DNA of 64,000 nucleotides from assembly GCF_003612015.1 (NCBI RefSeq), contig NZ_RARB01000001.1:372001-436000 (forward strand), written 5' to 3'. The position numbers and the translations under genes were made by a program. The notes under the pieces were generated by a model. It was not told where the DNA came from and ran no database searches. It saw nothing but the letters and a program-made list of their open reading frames with translations. Below are positions 8,602-19,405 of the stretch, piece by piece; within the stretch, counting starts at the first letter, position 1; each line of letters begins with the position of its first letter. This DNA comes from Pantoea piersonii. GTDB lineage: Bacteria; Pseudomonadota; Gammaproteobacteria; Enterobacterales; Enterobacteriaceae.

Positions 8602-9551
8602 GGATGCGCATGTTCGCCGTGATGATGGTGATGCGCCGGCTCTGAGCTATCGCTAAAGCCAAGCTCGCAGTCGGGCGTGGCGCACGGCTGATACTCCATC
8701 TGCACCGTAGCGTGTTCAATTTTATACTTCTGGTGCAGATAGTGATGGATACGCTGCAGCAGCGCATCGTGATCGTAAGGCGGGATCACATGCACGTGCA
8801 GCGTTACCACGGGTTTCTCGCCCACCTGCCAGACGTGCACATGGTGCACGTTGCGCACCTCCGGAATATTCAGCGTTAAATCGCGCGTCAGCTTCTCCGC
8901 ATTGATCACTTCCGGCGCGCCCTCCAGCAGTTCGTGCAGGCTTTCGCGCAGCAGCGCCCAGGCGCTGCGCAGCACCAGTAGCGACACCAGCAGAGACAGA
9001 ATCGGGTCGATGGGCGTCCAGCCGGTATAAAGAATAATCAACGCCGCAACAATCGCGCCGACCGAGCCGAGCAGATCGCCCATCACGTGCAGGGCAGCAG
9101 CGCGCACATTAAGGTTCTTCTCCTCGCTGCCATGGTGCAGCAGCCAGAAAGAGAGCATATTCGCCAGCAGGCCGCCGATGGCGATGCCGAGCATCAGGCC
9201 GCCGGTTACCGGCTGCGGCTGGTAAAAGCGGCGCAGCGCCTCCCAGACGATAAGCGCGGTGATCACCAGCAGGGCTATTGCGTTAACGAACGCCGCCAGC
9301 GTGGTAAGACGCAGCAGGCCAAAGGTGTGACGGGCGTTGGGTTTGCGCTGGGCGAAATGCACCGCCAGCAGCGCCATCAGCAGCGCGGCGGCGTCGGTGA
9401 GCATATGTCCGGCATCGGCCAGCAGCGCCAGCGAGCCGGAGATCCATCCGCCAACCGCCTCCGCCACCATAAAGAGTGCCGTCACGGCGAAGGCGGCCGC
9501 GAGGCGTTTACGATTGCCTGCCGGCGCGCTATGAGAGTGATTATGAGCCAT
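8595..9551 (-). CDS. zitB: Zinc efflux transporter ZitB (cation diffusion facilitator)
   Basis: ZitB exports Zn2+ from the cytoplasm in exchange for protons. It has 318 residues. Both ends are His-rich (MAHNHSHS and [12 protein letters not shown]). Helix II carries [19 protein letters not shown] and helix [17 protein letters not shown], which hold the His/Asp metal site. The cytoplasmic C-terminal domain starts near residue 210. The ATG at 9551 lies inside the end of the upstream histidine kinase gene (11-bp overlap), so it is probably translated from that operon. The same gene neighbours pnuC in E. coli, but there without the kinase. Confidence 0.96.
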   Translation of the reverse strand: MAHNHSHSAPAGNRKRLAAAFAVTALFMVAEAVGGWISGSLALLADAGHMLTDAAALLMALLAVHFAQRKPNARHTFGLLRLTTLAAFVNAIALLVITALIVWEALRRFYQPQPVTGGLMLGIAIGGLLANMLSFWLLHHGSEEKNLNVRAAALHVMGDLLGSVGAIVAALIILYTGWTPIDPILSLLVSLLVLRSAWALLRESLHELLEGAPEVINAEKLTRDLTLNIPEVRNVHHVHVWQVGEKPVVTLHVHVIPPYDHDALLQRIHHYLHQKYKIEHATVQMEYQPCATPDCELGFSDSSEPAHHHHHGEHAHPH

Positions 9552-12500
9552 AAGAGTCCAGTTTTTTCAGTAACCTGTTGGTGAGTAATAGTAGCAAATC
9601 CCAGTCGTCCGGCGCGTCCTGCTGCTGTTTAGCGCGATCGGCCAGCTGCTGACAGAGTGCGGCACCCTCTTGCATACCGATCAGCAGCCAGCTTCCCTTC
9701 AGGCGATGCGCCGCCTCCGCCAGCTGTGTCCAGTCGCTTGTCGCGCGCGCCGCTGTAATGCGCGCCACGTCGCTGTTCAGCGCGTCGCGCAGAGTCTGGC
9801 TGAGACGCGCCAGAAATTTCTCGTTCTGCTGCGCCAGCTGCCGCAGATTATCATCCAGCGCCGCCAGCGGGTCCCGATCGAAATGCGCCAGCAGCGCGGC
9901 GAGATCGCTGAGCTGCACTGGCTTGATCAGCACGCGTTCGTTCTCCTGCAGAGGCAGGCTGAGCAACTGCGCGTCTGCGGAGCAGAGCACCCGCATCGGC
10001 AGCGTCTGACGCTGGCGGTCGCGGCGACGCAGCAGCCGCAGCAGCAGCTGGCCGTCCGGGTGCGGCATCATCTGGTCGATAAACAGCAGATCGTAGGGCC
10101 GAGCGGCGTCGGCGCGCAGCAGGGCGCGCCCCTCGGCAAAACAGTCCGCCTCAACCGCGAACCGCGCCAGCTGCTGCTGCAACACCAGCAGATTCGCCGG
10201 ATGATCGTCGACGATGGCGACGCGCAGCGCGGCGTAGCGGGGCAGGATAGCGTTCTCCTGCGGCGCGGCCTCGCAGCGCTGCAGCGGCAGCGTCACCGTC
10301 ACGTCGGTGCCTCTGCCGGGCTGCGAGCGCAGCGCGATGTCGCCGCCCATGCGCTGCACAATCTCCCGGCAGATAAACAGCCCCAGCCCGCTGCCCTGCA
10401 CCGATACCTTTTTGCCGGACGGCGCCTGATACCAGGGATCGAACAGCTTCGCCTGCTCTTCCGGCGGAATGCCGCTGCCGCTGTCGCGCAAAGTAAATAC
10501 CAGCCGTTCGTCGGCGGCGAGCGTCAGGCGTATCTCGCCCTCGGTCGTGAATTTCAGCGCATTGGTCATCAGGTTATTGATCACCTGCTGCAGCCGATCC
10601 GCATCTATCATCACGCGATCCGGCAGCGGCGTCAGCGCCTCGACGCTCAGCGTCGGGCCGTCCACGCGCATCAGCGGATGATAAAAGCGCTGCTGCTGCG
10701 CCAGCCATTCCCCCAGCGCCAGCGGACGCGGCGCAAGGGCAAAGCTGTTGCTCTCAATACGCGCGTGATCCTGCAGATCGTTCAGCAGCGTCAGCAGCGA
10801 ACGGGCGCTGCTGTAGACCAGCGCCAGGTTCGCGGAGCGCGCTTTTTCCAGCTCCAGCAGACCCAGAATCGCCTGCATCGGCGTACGTAACTCATGGCTG
10901 ACGGTGGCAAGAAACTGGCTTTTCATCGCATTGGCGCGCTCGGCCTGTTGACGTTGAAGACGCTCGCGACGCTGCTGCCAGTAACGGCGCGCCAGCAGCA
11001 GCAGTAAAATGACGATAGCCGCGCCCGCCGCGGCGAGCACCAGCCGCGGCAGTGCGCGCATCGCCATCACATTGCCCGGCTGCGGCGGCGTCAGCCAGCC
11101 GTCACGCATCTGACGCTGCGTGTCGACGGGAATTTGCTGTAGCGCGCGGTTGATCAGCGGACGCAGCAGCGGCTGGTCGGCGGTCACGCCCAGCGCGATC
11201 GGCCAGGCGATATCGCTGGCGGCGAAGGCGAGATGCAGCCGATCGCCGTAGCGTCCGGCGATGCGCCAGCGCGCCGACAATACATTATCGGCCAGCGCAT
11301 CGATCTGCCCATTCGCCAGCGCGTCGTACAGGCTGGCGCGATCGGTAAATACCTGCGGCGTCACGTCCGGCGGCAACAGTTGCGTCGCCACATCGTCGCG
11401 CAACAGGCCGATGCGTTTGCCCGACAGATCGTGCCAGCGGCTAAAGCTGGCGTCGCGCCGACTATAAATGCCCCACAGCGCGCGCCAGACCGGCAGCGTG
11501 GCGTTTTGCGTCGCTTCGCCGTTGAGCGGCTGTGTCAGCCGCAGCATCACCTGATGCTGCGCCAGCAGTTCATCAGCCTGTTGCGGGCCAGCGACCCAGC
11601 GCGGCGCGAAGCGAACGCCGCTGCTCTGCGCGATAGCGTTCAGCAGATCGACGCTGTAGCCGCGCGCCGCGCCGTTGCTGTCACGGTAGCTCCAGGGCGC
11701 GTTGTCGCTTTCCGCCGCGTAGTCGATCACCGGATGCGCGCGCAGCCATGCGCGCTCCGCCGCGCTCAGCATCAGGGTTTGCGTATCCTGATAGCGCGGC
11801 AGCGGTGCGCCCCAGCGCGACTGCAGATTGGTCACCAGCTCGGCAGGCAGCTGGCGCAGACTCTGATTCAGCCAGTCGATCAGCCCGGCATCACGGGCGA
11901 AAGCGCGCAGCGTCAGCTGGCCGACATCCAGCTGTGAGGCGATCTGATAGATCTCCCCCTGCTGCAGCTGACTGAGCAGAAAACTGGCGCTGATCTCATC
12001 CGCCACCACATAGTCGTTCTGCTGATTCAGCAGCGTGGAGAGCGCCTGGAGATCGTTGCTGTAGGTGCGCCAGCGATGTTTTTCCGCAACCGCTGCGGGC
12101 AGCTGCGCCAGCGTCACGCCGCTAATAGCGAGCTGCGCGTTCTGACTATTGAACATCACGGCGCGCGCGTTGCGCTGGCTGCGATAGATGCGCAGCGGAC
12201 TGCTGAACCAGCTTTCGCTGTGCAGCACGCCCGCCGGCAGCGGGTTCGGCAGCGCGCCCAGCGCAAAATCGATCTGGCCGCTCTGCAGCGCTGCCATCAG
12301 CTGCGCGCGATCGGCGAACAGCTTTAGTGTGAAGCGGGCGCCGGTGAGCTGATGCAGCGCGGCCAGCGCATCGGCGTCAAGACCGTACAGCTCGTCGCCG
12401 ACGCGCATCGTCCAGGGCGCGTTACTCTCCTCCAGCAGCCCGACGCGCAGCGTTTTTCCCTGCATCGTATCGGCGCCGTTGACAGGCATCATCATCGGCA

Positions 12501-12579
12501 GATCCAGGCTGCTGACCGGCCGCACTTCCGCCCAGGTTAGGGTAACGACCAGAGAGAGCAGCAGTAGCAGCCATTTCAC
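9541..12579 (-). CDS. EvgS/BvgS-type hybrid sensor histidine kinase
   Basis: This is an unorthodox membrane sensor kinase with a four-step His-Asp-His-Asp relay. From the N-terminus: signal peptide, two periplasmic SBP_bac_3 (Venus flytrap) domains (about residues 40-265 and 275-500), one membrane helix (about 510-535), HisKA with His562 in [10 protein letters not shown], HATPase with [13 protein letters not shown], a receiver with Asp835 in LLFIDQMMP, and an HPt domain with His958 in AHRLKGSW. I see no PAS domain between membrane and HisKA, unlike E. coli EvgS. The GTG at 12579 overlaps the regulator stop as GTGA; a GTG at 12594 is also possible. The 3' end overlaps zitB. The ligand is unknown. 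Confidence 0.9.
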   Translation of the reverse strand: MKWLLLLLSLVVTLTWAEVRPVSSLDLPMMMPVNGADTMQGKTLRVGLLEESNAPWTMRVGDELYGLDADALAALHQLTGARFTLKLFADRAQLMAALQSGQIDFALGALPNPLPAGVLHSESWFSSPLRIYRSQRNARAVMFNSQNAQLAISGVTLAQLPAAVAEKHRWRTYSNDLQALSTLLNQQNDYVVADEISASFLLSQLQQGEIYQIASQLDVGQLTLRAFARDAGLIDWLNQSLRQLPAELVTNLQSRWGAPLPRYQDTQTLMLSAAERAWLRAHPVIDYAAESDNAPWSYRDSNGAARGYSVDLLNAIAQSSGVRFAPRWVAGPQQADELLAQHQVMLRLTQPLNGEATQNATLPVWRALWGIYSRRDASFSRWHDLSGKRIGLLRDDVATQLLPPDVTPQVFTDRASLYDALANGQIDALADNVLSARWRIAGRYGDRLHLAFAASDIAWPIALGVTADQPLLRPLINRALQQIPVDTQRQMRDGWLTPPQPGNVMAMRALPRLVLAAAGAAIVILLLLLARRYWQQRRERLQRQQAERANAMKSQFLATVSHELRTPMQAILGLLELEKARSANLALVYSSARSLLTLLNDLQDHARIESNSFALAPRPLALGEWLAQQQRFYHPLMRVDGPTLSVEALTPLPDRVMIDADRLQQVINNLMTNALKFTTEGEIRLTLAADERLVFTLRDSGSGIPPEEQAKLFDPWYQAPSGKKVSVQGSGLGLFICREIVQRMGGDIALRSQPGRGTDVTVTLPLQRCEAAPQENAILPRYAALRVAIVDDHPANLLVLQQQLARFAVEADCFAEGRALLRADAARPYDLLFIDQMMPHPDGQLLLRLLRRRDRQRQTLPMRVLCSADAQLLSLPLQENERVLIKPVQLSDLAALLAHFDRDPLAALDDNLRQLAQQNEKFLARLSQTLRDALNSDVARITAARATSDWTQLAEAAHRLKGSWLLIGMQEGAALCQQLADRAKQQQDAPDDWDLLLLLTNRLLKKLDSYGS

Positions 12580-13157
12580 TGCTGCGCTTTCCACAGGTCA
12601 GCCAGCTCCACCACCGAGCGCGCGCCGGTTTTTTCCAGAATATTCTTTTTATGGGTACTGACGGTTTTGTTGCTGATATGCAGCTGTTCGGCGATTTGCA
12701 GATTAGAGAGGCCGGTCGCCAGCAGTGCCAGCACCTGTTGTTCTTTACTGGTGAGCGGCAGGGCAGGCGCGTCAGCGGCGGGCGGAAAAGCGAGCTGGCC
12801 GCCCAGCACGGCGAGAATAGCGCTCAGCAGCTGCTCCATACGCTGGCTTTTGACGACATAGCCTGCCGCGCCCAGCGCCTGCGCGCTGCGCAAATAGTGA
12901 CTGCTCTGTTGAGCCGAATAGATCAGAACCGGGATCAAGGGGAAGTGGATCTTCAGGCGACGCAGGATTTCCAGCCCGTCGCCGTCCGGCAGCCCGATAT
13001 CCAGCACGATAATATCAGTGGGCTGCGTCAGCAGCTGGCGCGCCTGCTGTTCGCTGGCGGCGGACCGTAAAAGGATGGGGAAGGGCGCTCGTTCAAGCGC
13101 GGCTTCCAGCGCCACTTCAACCAGCGGATGGTCATCTATCAACAACAGCGAGGCCAT
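12576..13157 (-). CDS. LuxR/FixJ-type response regulator, EvgA-like
   Basis: This is a DNA-binding response regulator, the expected partner of the kinase that follows. It has 193 residues. The receiver (1-120) has Asp8-Asp9 in LIDDHP, phospho-acceptor Asp53 in IVLDIGLPDGDG and Lys in GYVVKSQ. The LuxR helix-turn-helix (about 130-190) reads LTSKEQQVLALLATGLSNLQIAEQLHISNKTVSTH, in part. AGGAAATTTTC precedes the ATG. It is the first gene of a regulator-kinase-zitB run joined by overlaps. It is absent between zitB and ybgS in E. coli. Confidence 0.92.
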   Translation of the reverse strand: MASLLLIDDHPLVEVALEAALERAPFPILLRSAASEQQARQLLTQPTDIIVLDIGLPDGDGLEILRRLKIHFPLIPVLIYSAQQSSHYLRSAQALGAAGYVVKSQRMEQLLSAILAVLGGQLAFPPAADAPALPLTSKEQQVLALLATGLSNLQIAEQLHISNKTVSTHKKNILEKTGARSVVELADLWKAQQ

Positions 13158-13210
13158 GAAAATTTCCTGACAGGATTCATTGCCCCAGCATAGCGGAAGT
13201 TAGCGTAGAG

Positions 13211-13237
13211 AAAAATAATGGAGAGCCGAAGCTCTCC
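13211..13237 (-). terminator. Intrinsic terminator after ybgS
   Basis: On the minus strand GGAGAGC-TTCG-GCTCTCC is followed by ATTATTTTTC. It lies 9 bp past the ybgS stop and separates it from the two-component operon. Confidence 0.85.
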
Positions 13238-13245
13238 AGAATATA

Positions 13246-13599
13246 TTACTGTGTGGTGCCGTCGGTTTTACGGTCGACTTTACCGCCGCCCTCTTTGGTT
13301 TGCACCTTGCTGTTAATATCCGGGCACTTGCCATCTTTACACTGGCTATTTTGATCCATTTCGTTAGCGGACATATTGCTGCCGCTCGTGCTGCCGCCAT
13401 TAGCCGCAGGATTAGTATTGGTGTCAGTGTTATTAATCTTGTCATTATTGACTTTATTCGGCGGCAGATTCTGTTTTGCGCCGCCCGCTGCCGCGCCTGC
13501 TTCAGCCGCCTGGTTAGCGGTACCGTTATTGTCGGCCATTGCCGCGCCGCTGCCTAATGTCATTGCCGCCGTCAGAAAAATCATTGCAAATTTATTCAT
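13246..13599 (-). CDS. ybgS: YbgS-like periplasmic protein, function unknown
   Basis: A small secreted protein (117 residues) of unknown role. The signal peptide MNKFAMIFLTAAMTLGSGAAMA is followed by an Asn/Gly/Ala-rich disordered region. The C-terminal conserved block CKDGKCPDIN...KTDGTTQ is shared with E. coli YbgS, which also lies beside aroG. The two cysteines could form a disulfide or bind metal. The second of two adjacent ATGs (13599) fits the GGAG site better; 13602 is the alternative. Confidence 0.85.
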   Translation of the reverse strand: MNKFAMIFLTAAMTLGSGAAMADNNGTANQAAEAGAAAGGAKQNLPPNKVNNDKINNTDTNTNPAANGGSTSGSNMSANEMDQNSQCKDGKCPDINSKVQTKEGGGKVDRKTDGTTQ

Positions 13600-13890
13600 C
13601 ATTATGCTCCTGTAATCAATGAAAGCTGCTGTTTGAAACCCGATGCTGCAGTTTGACGCAAAGATGTTCCGGCGAAATTTAATTTCACCCAAAGGTCGTC
13701 CGGAAGAGATAAATAATGTAAGCGAACCATTCCTCAGTGCTTACAAGTAAAAGCCTAGTTGAGAACCCTATAAATGCAAATTTCACGCGTGCATTTAAGA
13801 TGCGTCCTGAATTTACACTCCGGGCGCAACGGGATAAATTGGGCGGGTTGTGCCCGACGCGCGTTGGGCCAGAAATAAATGGAATGATTA

Positions 13891-14943
13891 ATGAATTACC
13901 AGAACGATGATTTACGCATTCGGGATATCAAAGAGCTGCTGCCTCCCGTTGCGCTGCTGGAAAAATTTCCCGCAACCGATAATGCCGCTCGCACCGTTGC
14001 CCGCGCCCGCGACGCTATCCATCAGATTTTGCAGGGCCAGGACGATCGCCTGCTGGTGGTAATTGGCCCCTGTTCGATTCACGATCCGCAGGCGGCAAAA
14101 GAGTACGCTTCGCGCCTGCTGAAGCTGCGTGACGAACTGAAAGGCGAGCTGGAAGTGGTGATGCGCGTCTATTTTGAAAAGCCGCGCACCACCGTGGGCT
14201 GGAAAGGGCTGATTAACGATCCCTATATGGATGGCAGCTTCCAGCTGAACGACGGCCTGCGTCTGGCGCGCCAGCTGCTGCTGGAGATCAATGACAGCGG
14301 ACTGCCAGCGGCAGGCGAGTTTCTCGATATGATTACGCCGCAGTACGTGGCGGACTTAATGAGCTGGGGCGCCATCGGCGCGCGCACCACCGAGTCGCAG
14401 GTGCATCGCGAACTGGCGTCAGGACTCTCCTGTCCGGTCGGCTTCAAAAACGGCACCGACGGCACCATCAAAGTGGCTATCGATGCGATTAACGCCGCCG
14501 GTTCGCCGCACTGTTTCCTTTCTGTGACCAAGTACGGCCACTCGGCGATTGTGGAAACCAGCGGCAATGCGGACTGCCATATCATTCTGCGCGGCGGCAA
14601 AGAGCCAAACTACAGCGCGCAGCACGTCAGCGCGGTAAAAGCCGGGCTGGAGAAGGCCGGTCTGCCTCAGCAGGTGATGATCGACTTCAGCCACGCCAAC
14701 AGCAGCAAGCAGTATCAGAAGCAGATGGAAGTAGCAGATGACGTGGCGGCGCAAATTTCAGGCGGCGAGCACGGCATTATGGGCGTGATGATTGAAAGTC
14801 ATCTGGTCGAGGGCAATCAGAGCCTGGAGAGCGGCGAGCCGCTGGTCTACGGCAAGAGCGTTACCGACGCCTGCATCGGCTGGAGTGACACAGATAAAGT
14901 GCTGCGCCAGCTGGCGGCCGCCGTTAAGCAGCGCCGCGGCTGA
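13891..14943 (+). CDS. aroG: 3-deoxy-7-phosphoheptulonate synthase, Phe-sensitive (AroG)
   Basis: AroG catalyses the first step of the shikimate pathway, joining phosphoenolpyruvate and erythrose 4-phosphate. It has 350 residues and is nearly collinear with E. coli AroG from MNYQNDDLRI onward. The motifs VIGPCSIHD, YFEKPRTTVGWKGLINDP and GARTTESQVHRELASGLSCPVGFKNGTDG are active-site segments. The N-terminal region carries the Phe feedback site in the family. It is monocistronic, with a bidirectional terminator after it. I did not find a convincing TyrR box upstream. Confidence 0.98.
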   Translation: MNYQNDDLRIRDIKELLPPVALLEKFPATDNAARTVARARDAIHQILQGQDDRLLVVIGPCSIHDPQAAKEYASRLLKLRDELKGELEVVMRVYFEKPRTTVGWKGLINDPYMDGSFQLNDGLRLARQLLLEINDSGLPAAGEFLDMITPQYVADLMSWGAIGARTTESQVHRELASGLSCPVGFKNGTDGTIKVAIDAINAAGSPHCFLSVTKYGHSAIVETSGNADCHIILRGGKEPNYSAQHVSAVKAGLEKAGLPQQVMIDFSHANSSKQYQKQMEVADDVAAQISGGEHGIMGVMIESHLVEGNQSLESGEPLVYGKSVTDACIGWSDTDKVLRQLAAAVKQRRG

Positions 14944-14995
14944 TTAGCAGCGACTCAGATGCCGTTCACGTCACCACCCGAGCGGCAGCAATAAA

Positions 14996-15021
14996 AAAGG
15001 CCAGACATCTTTCTGGCCTTT
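14996..15021. terminator. Bidirectional terminator between aroG and gpmA
   Basis: A perfect 10-bp stem AAAGGCCAGA/TCTGGCCTTT with a 6-nt loop. It is flanked by an A-run on the left and a T-rich right side and lies between convergent genes. Confidence 0.9.
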
Positions 15022-15039
15022 CTGCATTTCAGCTAACGC

Positions 15040-15792
15040 TTACTTCGCTTTACCCTGGTTAGCGACGGCTGCAGCTTTCGCCGCGATCTCGTCCGCATCG
15101 CCCAGATAGTAGTGTTTGATCGGTTTGAAATTCTCGTCGAACTCATAAACCAGCGGAACGCCGGTCGGGATGTTCAGCTCAAGGATCTCATCTTCGCTCA
15201 TATTGTCGAGGTATTTCACCAGCGCGCGCAGCGAGTTGCCGTGCGCAGCGATGATCACTTTCTCGCCGCTTTTGATGCGCGGCAGAATGCTCTCGTTCCA
15301 GTAAGGGATAACGCGATCGATGGTCAGCGCCAGGCTCTCAGTGGTCGGCAGCTGCTCAGCGCTCAGCTTCGCATAGCGCGGGTCATGGCCGGGGAAACGC
15401 TCGTCGCTGCGATCCAGCTCCGGCGGTGTAACCGCGAAGCCGCGACGCCACTGTTTCACCTGGTCGTCGCCATATTTGGCAGCGGTTTCCGCTTTGTCCA
15501 GACCCTGCAGCGCGCCATAGTGGCGCTCGTTCAGACGCCAGGATTTCTCAACCGGCAGCCAGGCCTGATCCAGCTCATCAAGAACATTCCACAGAGTGTG
15601 AATGGCGCGTTTCAGCACGGAGGTGTAAGCAAAATCGAAGACGAAACCTTCTTTTTTCAGCAGCTGACCGGCTGCTTTGGCTTCGGTGCGACCTTTATCA
15701 GAAAGGTCCACGTCATACCATCCGGTAAAGCGGTTTTCCTGGTTCCACTGACTTTCGCCGTGGCGGACCAGAACCAGCTTAGTTACGGCCAT
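15040..15792 (-). CDS. gpmA: 2,3-bisphosphoglycerate-dependent phosphoglycerate mutase GpmA
   Basis: GpmA interconverts 3- and 2-phosphoglycerate in glycolysis and gluconeogenesis. It has 250 residues. The phosphohistidine motif is [20 protein letters not shown] near the N-terminus; [14 protein letters not shown] and [14 protein letters not shown] carry the remaining catalytic residues. AAGGAG lies just before the ATG. It sits downstream of galM, separated by 163 bp, as in E. coli. Confidence 0.98.
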   Translation of the reverse strand: MAVTKLVLVRHGESQWNQENRFTGWYDVDLSDKGRTEAKAAGQLLKKEGFVFDFAYTSVLKRAIHTLWNVLDELDQAWLPVEKSWRLNERHYGALQGLDKAETAAKYGDDQVKQWRRGFAVTPPELDRSDERFPGHDPRYAKLSAEQLPTTESLALTIDRVIPYWNESILPRIKSGEKVIIAAHGNSLRALVKYLDNMSEDEILELNIPTGVPLVYEFDENFKPIKHYYLGDADEIAAKAAAVANQGKAK

Positions 15793-15955
15793 AGTTAACT
15801 CCTTAACTCTTTGATGTTTCTACGATAATGGAAACCTTGCTGCAACCAACCCGACGCGCGCGCCCGGCGGCACATGGATAGCGCCATACCATAGCGGAAA
15901 ACGGCGCAGGGCGTAAGCCTGTCGGCGACGCACTGCGCGTTTTTCATCCGGCGGC

Positions 15956-16990
15956 TCAGCGCGGCGTAAAGCGGTAGCGCGTCACGGACTCCCAGCGCTC
16001 GCCCGGCTGCAGCCAGCATGAGGGCTGGGGCCACTCAGGATGATTCGGCGAATCCGGTAAAAATTCGCTCTCAAGCGCAATACCCTGGAAAGCAGTATAG
16101 CTTTCCTGCTCACGCGCGCGCGTTCCCGCCAGATAGTTGCCGGTATAGAACTGCAGCGCGGGCGCGGCGGTCATCACGGTCAGCTGCAATTCGCCGTCGG
16201 CGGACCAGAGCTGCGCGGCAGGCTGGCTGGCGTCGCCAGCGCTGTCGAGCAGAAAGGCGTGATCGTAGCCCTTAACCGCCTGCTGATCCGCGTCGGCGAG
16301 GAAATCCTGCGCCACGATTTTCGCCTCGCGAAAATCGAAGCTGGTGCCTGTCACCGCTTTCAGCGGCGCGTTGGGAATACCGGCGCTGTCGACAGGCAGA
16401 TAATGTTCGGCCAGCAGTTGTAAGCGATGCTGGCGCGCGTCGCCATGATGCGCGTCAAGATTAAAGTAGGCGTGGTTCGTCAGGTTGACCGGGCAGGGCT
16501 TATCGACCTCGGCCTGATAGCTGATCGACAGGCAATTGTCGTCGTCCAGCTCATAGCGCACCTGCGCCAGCAGATTGCCTGGATAGCCCTGATCGCCGTC
16601 TGGCGAGTCAAGCCGGTAAACCACGCTGGTTTCGCTCTGGCTGACGATCTGCCAGCGGCGCTTGTCGAAACCCTGCGGCCCGCCGTGTAGCTGATGCTCG
16701 CCCTGATTCGCCGCCAGCTGAATATGCTGCTGCGTCAGCGTCGCATTGGCGATGCGGTTGGCATAGCGTCCGATAGTCGCGCCGAGATAGGCATCCTGAT
16801 GCAGGTAGTCGGAAGGCGTGGCGCAGCCGAGCAGGGCTTCACGCACGCTGCCGTCACGCATTGGCACGCGCGCCGACAGCCAGGTCGCGCCCCAGTCCAT
16901 AAACGTCGCCACCATGCCGTTGGCGTTGCGTAAAACGGTAATGCGCCACGGCTGGCCGTCTGGCGCGTGTGAATTGACGTCGCTTAACAT
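15956..16990 (-). CDS. galM: Aldose 1-epimerase (galactose mutarotase) GalM
   Basis: GalM converts beta- to alpha-galactose, the form used by GalK. It has 344 residues. Family motifs include [40 protein letters not shown] and [19 protein letters not shown]. Catalytic His and Glu lie in NHAYFNL and ESEFLPDSP. The ATG at 16990 overlaps the galK stop by 7 bp, so translation is coupled. It is the last gene of galTKM. Confidence 0.97.
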   Translation of the reverse strand: MLSDVNSHAPDGQPWRITVLRNANGMVATFMDWGATWLSARVPMRDGSVREALLGCATPSDYLHQDAYLGATIGRYANRIANATLTQQHIQLAANQGEHQLHGGPQGFDKRRWQIVSQSETSVVYRLDSPDGDQGYPGNLLAQVRYELDDDNCLSISYQAEVDKPCPVNLTNHAYFNLDAHHGDARQHRLQLLAEHYLPVDSAGIPNAPLKAVTGTSFDFREAKIVAQDFLADADQQAVKGYDHAFLLDSAGDASQPAAQLWSADGELQLTVMTAAPALQFYTGNYLAGTRAREQESYTAFQGIALESEFLPDSPNHPEWPQPSCWLQPGERWESVTRYRFTPR

Positions 16991-18132
16991 TGGCCGGCTC
17001 CTTCTGAGGCGGTGCAGACGTAGAACGTCTCTTTAATGCCGGTTTTCGCTTCGTACTGCTCCGCGACCGCCGCTTTCACCTGATCGACCAGATCGAACGG
17101 CATCAGGGCCACGACGCAGCCGCCGAAGCCGCCACCGGTCATACGTACGCCGCCGCGCTCGCCGATCTCCGCTTTGACGATCTCGACCAGCGTATCGATC
17201 GGCGGAACGGTGATCTCAAAGTCATCGCGCATTGAGGCGTGTGATTCCGCCATCAGTTCGCCCATGCGTTTCAGGTCGCCTCTGCTCAGCGCGTCGGCGG
17301 CTTCCAGCGTACGGGCGTTTTCGGTCAGAACGTGACGCACGCGTTTTGCTACCTGCGGATCCAGCTCGTGCTCTACCGCTTTGAACTGTTCGATATCTAC
17401 GTCGCGCAGCGCAGGCTGGGCGAAGAAGCGCGCGCCGGTTTCGCACTGTTCGCGGCGCGTATTGTATTCGCTGCCAACCAGATTGCGGCGGAAGTTAGAG
17501 TTGATGATCACCACCGCGATATCTTTCGGCATAGAGACCGGACGGGTGCCGAGCGTGCGGCAGTCGAGCAGCATGGCGTGATCTTTCTTGCCCAGCGCGG
17601 AGATCAGCTGATCCATAATGCCGCAGTTGCAGCCGACGAACTGGTTCTCTGCCTCCTGACCGTTGACGGCGATGGCCGCGCCGTCGAGCTTCAGGTGATA
17701 AAGCTGCTGAAATACGGTGCCGACCGCCACTTCCAGCGACGCTGACGAACTCAGGCCAGCGCCCTGCGGTACGTCGCCGCTGATCACCATATCTACGCCG
17801 CCGAAGCTGGCGTCACGCTGCTGCAGATGTTTCACCACGCCGCGCACGTAATTGGCCCACATCGGCTCTTTCACGCTCATAATCGGCGCGTCGAGCGAGA
17901 AGCTGTCCTGCTGATTATCGTAATCCACCGCGACGACGTGCACCTGACGATCGTCGCGTTTCGCGCAGGCAATCACCGTCTGATAGTCGATGGCGCACGG
18001 CAGCACGAAGCCGTCGTTGTAGTCGGTGTGTTCGCCAATCAGGTTGACGCGGCCTGGCGCCTGGATCGTGTGGGTCGGCGCATAGCCAAAGGTGTCGGTG
18101 AAAATCTGCTGCGTGGTGCTTTTTAAGCTCAT
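16984..18132 (-). CDS. galK: Galactokinase GalK
   Basis: GalK phosphorylates alpha-D-galactose to galactose 1-phosphate. It has 382 residues and belongs to the GHMP kinases. The signature [19 protein letters not shown] is near residues 28-46. The ATP loop is [18 protein letters not shown], and the third motif is [18 protein letters not shown]. The ATG overlaps the galT stop by 4 bp (ATGA). Confidence 0.98.
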   Translation of the reverse strand: MSLKSTTQQIFTDTFGYAPTHTIQAPGRVNLIGEHTDYNDGFVLPCAIDYQTVIACAKRDDRQVHVVAVDYDNQQDSFSLDAPIMSVKEPMWANYVRGVVKHLQQRDASFGGVDMVISGDVPQGAGLSSSASLEVAVGTVFQQLYHLKLDGAAIAVNGQEAENQFVGCNCGIMDQLISALGKKDHAMLLDCRTLGTRPVSMPKDIAVVIINSNFRRNLVGSEYNTRREQCETGARFFAQPALRDVDIEQFKAVEHELDPQVAKRVRHVLTENARTLEAADALSRGDLKRMGELMAESHASMRDDFEITVPPIDTLVEIVKAEIGERGGVRMTGGGFGGCVVALMPFDLVDQVKAAVAEQYEAKTGIKETFYVCTASEGAGQC

Positions 18133-19178
18133 TGTTTTGCCTCGCGGAAATGAATATCACTAACGGCGCGCAGGCGTTCCGCCGCCTGTTCCGCCGTTAA
18201 ATCGCGTTGGGTTTCGGCCAGCATTTCGTAGCCGACCATAAATTTGCGAACCGTAGCCGAGCGCAGCAGCGGCGGGTAAAAGTGCGCGTGCAGCTGCCAG
18301 TGATCGTTCTCTTCACCGTTGAACGGCGCGCCGTGCCAGCCCATGGAGTAGGGGAAAGAGCACTGGAACAGGTTGTCGTAGCGGCTGGTCAGCTGCTTGA
18401 GCGCCTTCGCCAGATCTGCGCTCTGCTCAGGCGAGAGATCGTTCAGGCGTTTAACCTGCGCTTTCTTCGGCAGCAGCAGCGTCTCGAACGGCCAGGCCGC
18501 CCACCAGGGCACCACCGCCAGCCAGTGTTCGGTCTCGACTACGGTGCGGCTTCCGTCGCTGAGCTCGCGCGCGGCGTAATCCACCAGCATCGGCGAGCGG
18601 TGCGCGGCGTAATAGGCGCGCTGATTAGTGTCTTCGCGCTGCGCTTCGTTGGGTAAAAAGCTGTTGGCCCACACCTGACCATGTGGATGAGGATTGGAGC
18701 AGCCCATCGCCGCGCCTTTGTTTTCAAAAACCTGCACCCAGGGATAGCGCTGGCCGAGATCGGCGGTCTGCTCCTGCCAGGTTTTTACCACCTCTTCCAG
18801 CGCAGGCAGCGACATCTCCGGCAGCGTTTTGCTGTGGTCCGGCGAGAAGCAGATCACTCGGCTGGTGCCGCGTGCGCTTTCGCAGCGCATCAGCACGTCG
18901 CTGCTTTCCGGCGCCTCTGGCGTCTCGGTCATCAGCGCGGCGAAATCGTTAGTGAAGACGTAAGTGCCTTTATAGTCAGGGTTCTTGTCGCCGGTGACGC
19001 GCGTGTTGCCCGCGCAGAGGAAGCAGTCCGGATCGTGCGCCGGCAGCGTCTCTTGCGATGTGGTTTCCTGCGCGCCTTGCCAGGGACGTTTGGCACGGTG
19101 TGGCGAAACGAGGATCCACTGATCGATCAGCGGATTGTAACGGCGATGCGGATGATCGACCGGGTTAAATTTTTCCAT
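18129..19178 (-). CDS. galT: Galactose-1-phosphate uridylyltransferase GalT
   Basis: GalT exchanges UMP between UDP-glucose and galactose 1-phosphate in the Leloir pathway. It has 349 residues. [14 protein letters not shown] contains the nucleotide-accepting histidine, and [18 protein letters not shown] holds the zinc-binding cysteines. In E. coli galE precedes it, but here galT is the first gene of the operon and directly follows the control region. UDP-galactose 4-epimerase must be encoded elsewhere for the pathway to close. Confidence 0.98.
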   Translation of the reverse strand: MEKFNPVDHPHRRYNPLIDQWILVSPHRAKRPWQGAQETTSQETLPAHDPDCFLCAGNTRVTGDKNPDYKGTYVFTNDFAALMTETPEAPESSDVLMRCESARGTSRVICFSPDHSKTLPEMSLPALEEVVKTWQEQTADLGQRYPWVQVFENKGAAMGCSNPHPHGQVWANSFLPNEAQREDTNQRAYYAAHRSPMLVDYAARELSDGSRTVVETEHWLAVVPWWAAWPFETLLLPKKAQVKRLNDLSPEQSADLAKALKQLTSRYDNLFQCSFPYSMGWHGAPFNGEENDHWQLHAHFYPPLLRSATVRKFMVGYEMLAETQRDLTAEQAAERLRAVSDIHFREAKQ

Positions 19179-19268
19179 GTTGAGTCCTGGTTAACGTCAA
19201 AAAGCCAGACAGGCATTGTTAAAAAGTAGCACATCAGCGCCCGATAAAGCGTGATCAAGTCTGGATAA

Positions 19269-19284
19269 ATGGAATCGTTTACAC
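19269..19284 (-). promoter_or_regulatory. GalR/GalS-type operator, promoter-proximal
   Basis: Read on the minus strand this is GTGTAAACGATTCCAT, which differs by one base from my recollection of the E. coli external gal operator. The sequence after it toward galT (ACTTGATCACGC, a CRP-like half, then TGCTACTTT as an extended -10 candidate) follows the E. coli gal promoter order. It lies about 90 bp upstream of the galT start. Confidence 0.8.
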
Positions 19285-19346
19285 AAGCTGAAAATTCTTA
19301 TTCAAAGCCTTTCTCTGTGGGATAAGTAACTTAAAAAGGCTAAGCA

Positions 19347-19362
19347 ATGGTAGCGGTTACAT
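19347..19362 (+). promoter_or_regulatory. Second GalR/GalS-type operator, upstream
   Basis: The 16-mer ATGGTAGCGGTTACAT matches the E. coli internal gal operator (which lies inside galE) in all but the first base, as I recall it. Here it lies 78 bp upstream of the first operator, centre to centre, because galE is absent. The pair could still support repression by looping. Confidence 0.65.
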
Positions 19363-19386
19363 GAGGCGGGGCAGGCGGGATAAGCG

Positions 19387-19405
19387 GACGCCGCCGGGCG
19401 GCGTC
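19387..19405 (-). terminator. GC-rich hairpin after modF
   Basis: GACGCCG-N5-CGGCGTC lies 8 bp beyond the modF stop. No T-run follows on the minus strand, so it may only be a weak terminator or an RNA-stabilising hairpin. Confidence 0.4.

Noticed and set aside
9670..10890. 406-codon plus-strand frame inside the kinase gene
   Set aside because: It is a Gln/Arg/His-rich shadow of the HisKA, receiver and HPt domains on the other strand.
13774..13798. Inverted repeat AAATGCA/TGCATTT upstream of aroG, considered as a TyrR or other operator
   Set aside because: It does not fit the TyrR pattern TGTAAA-N6-TTTACA, and short repeats of this size occur by chance.
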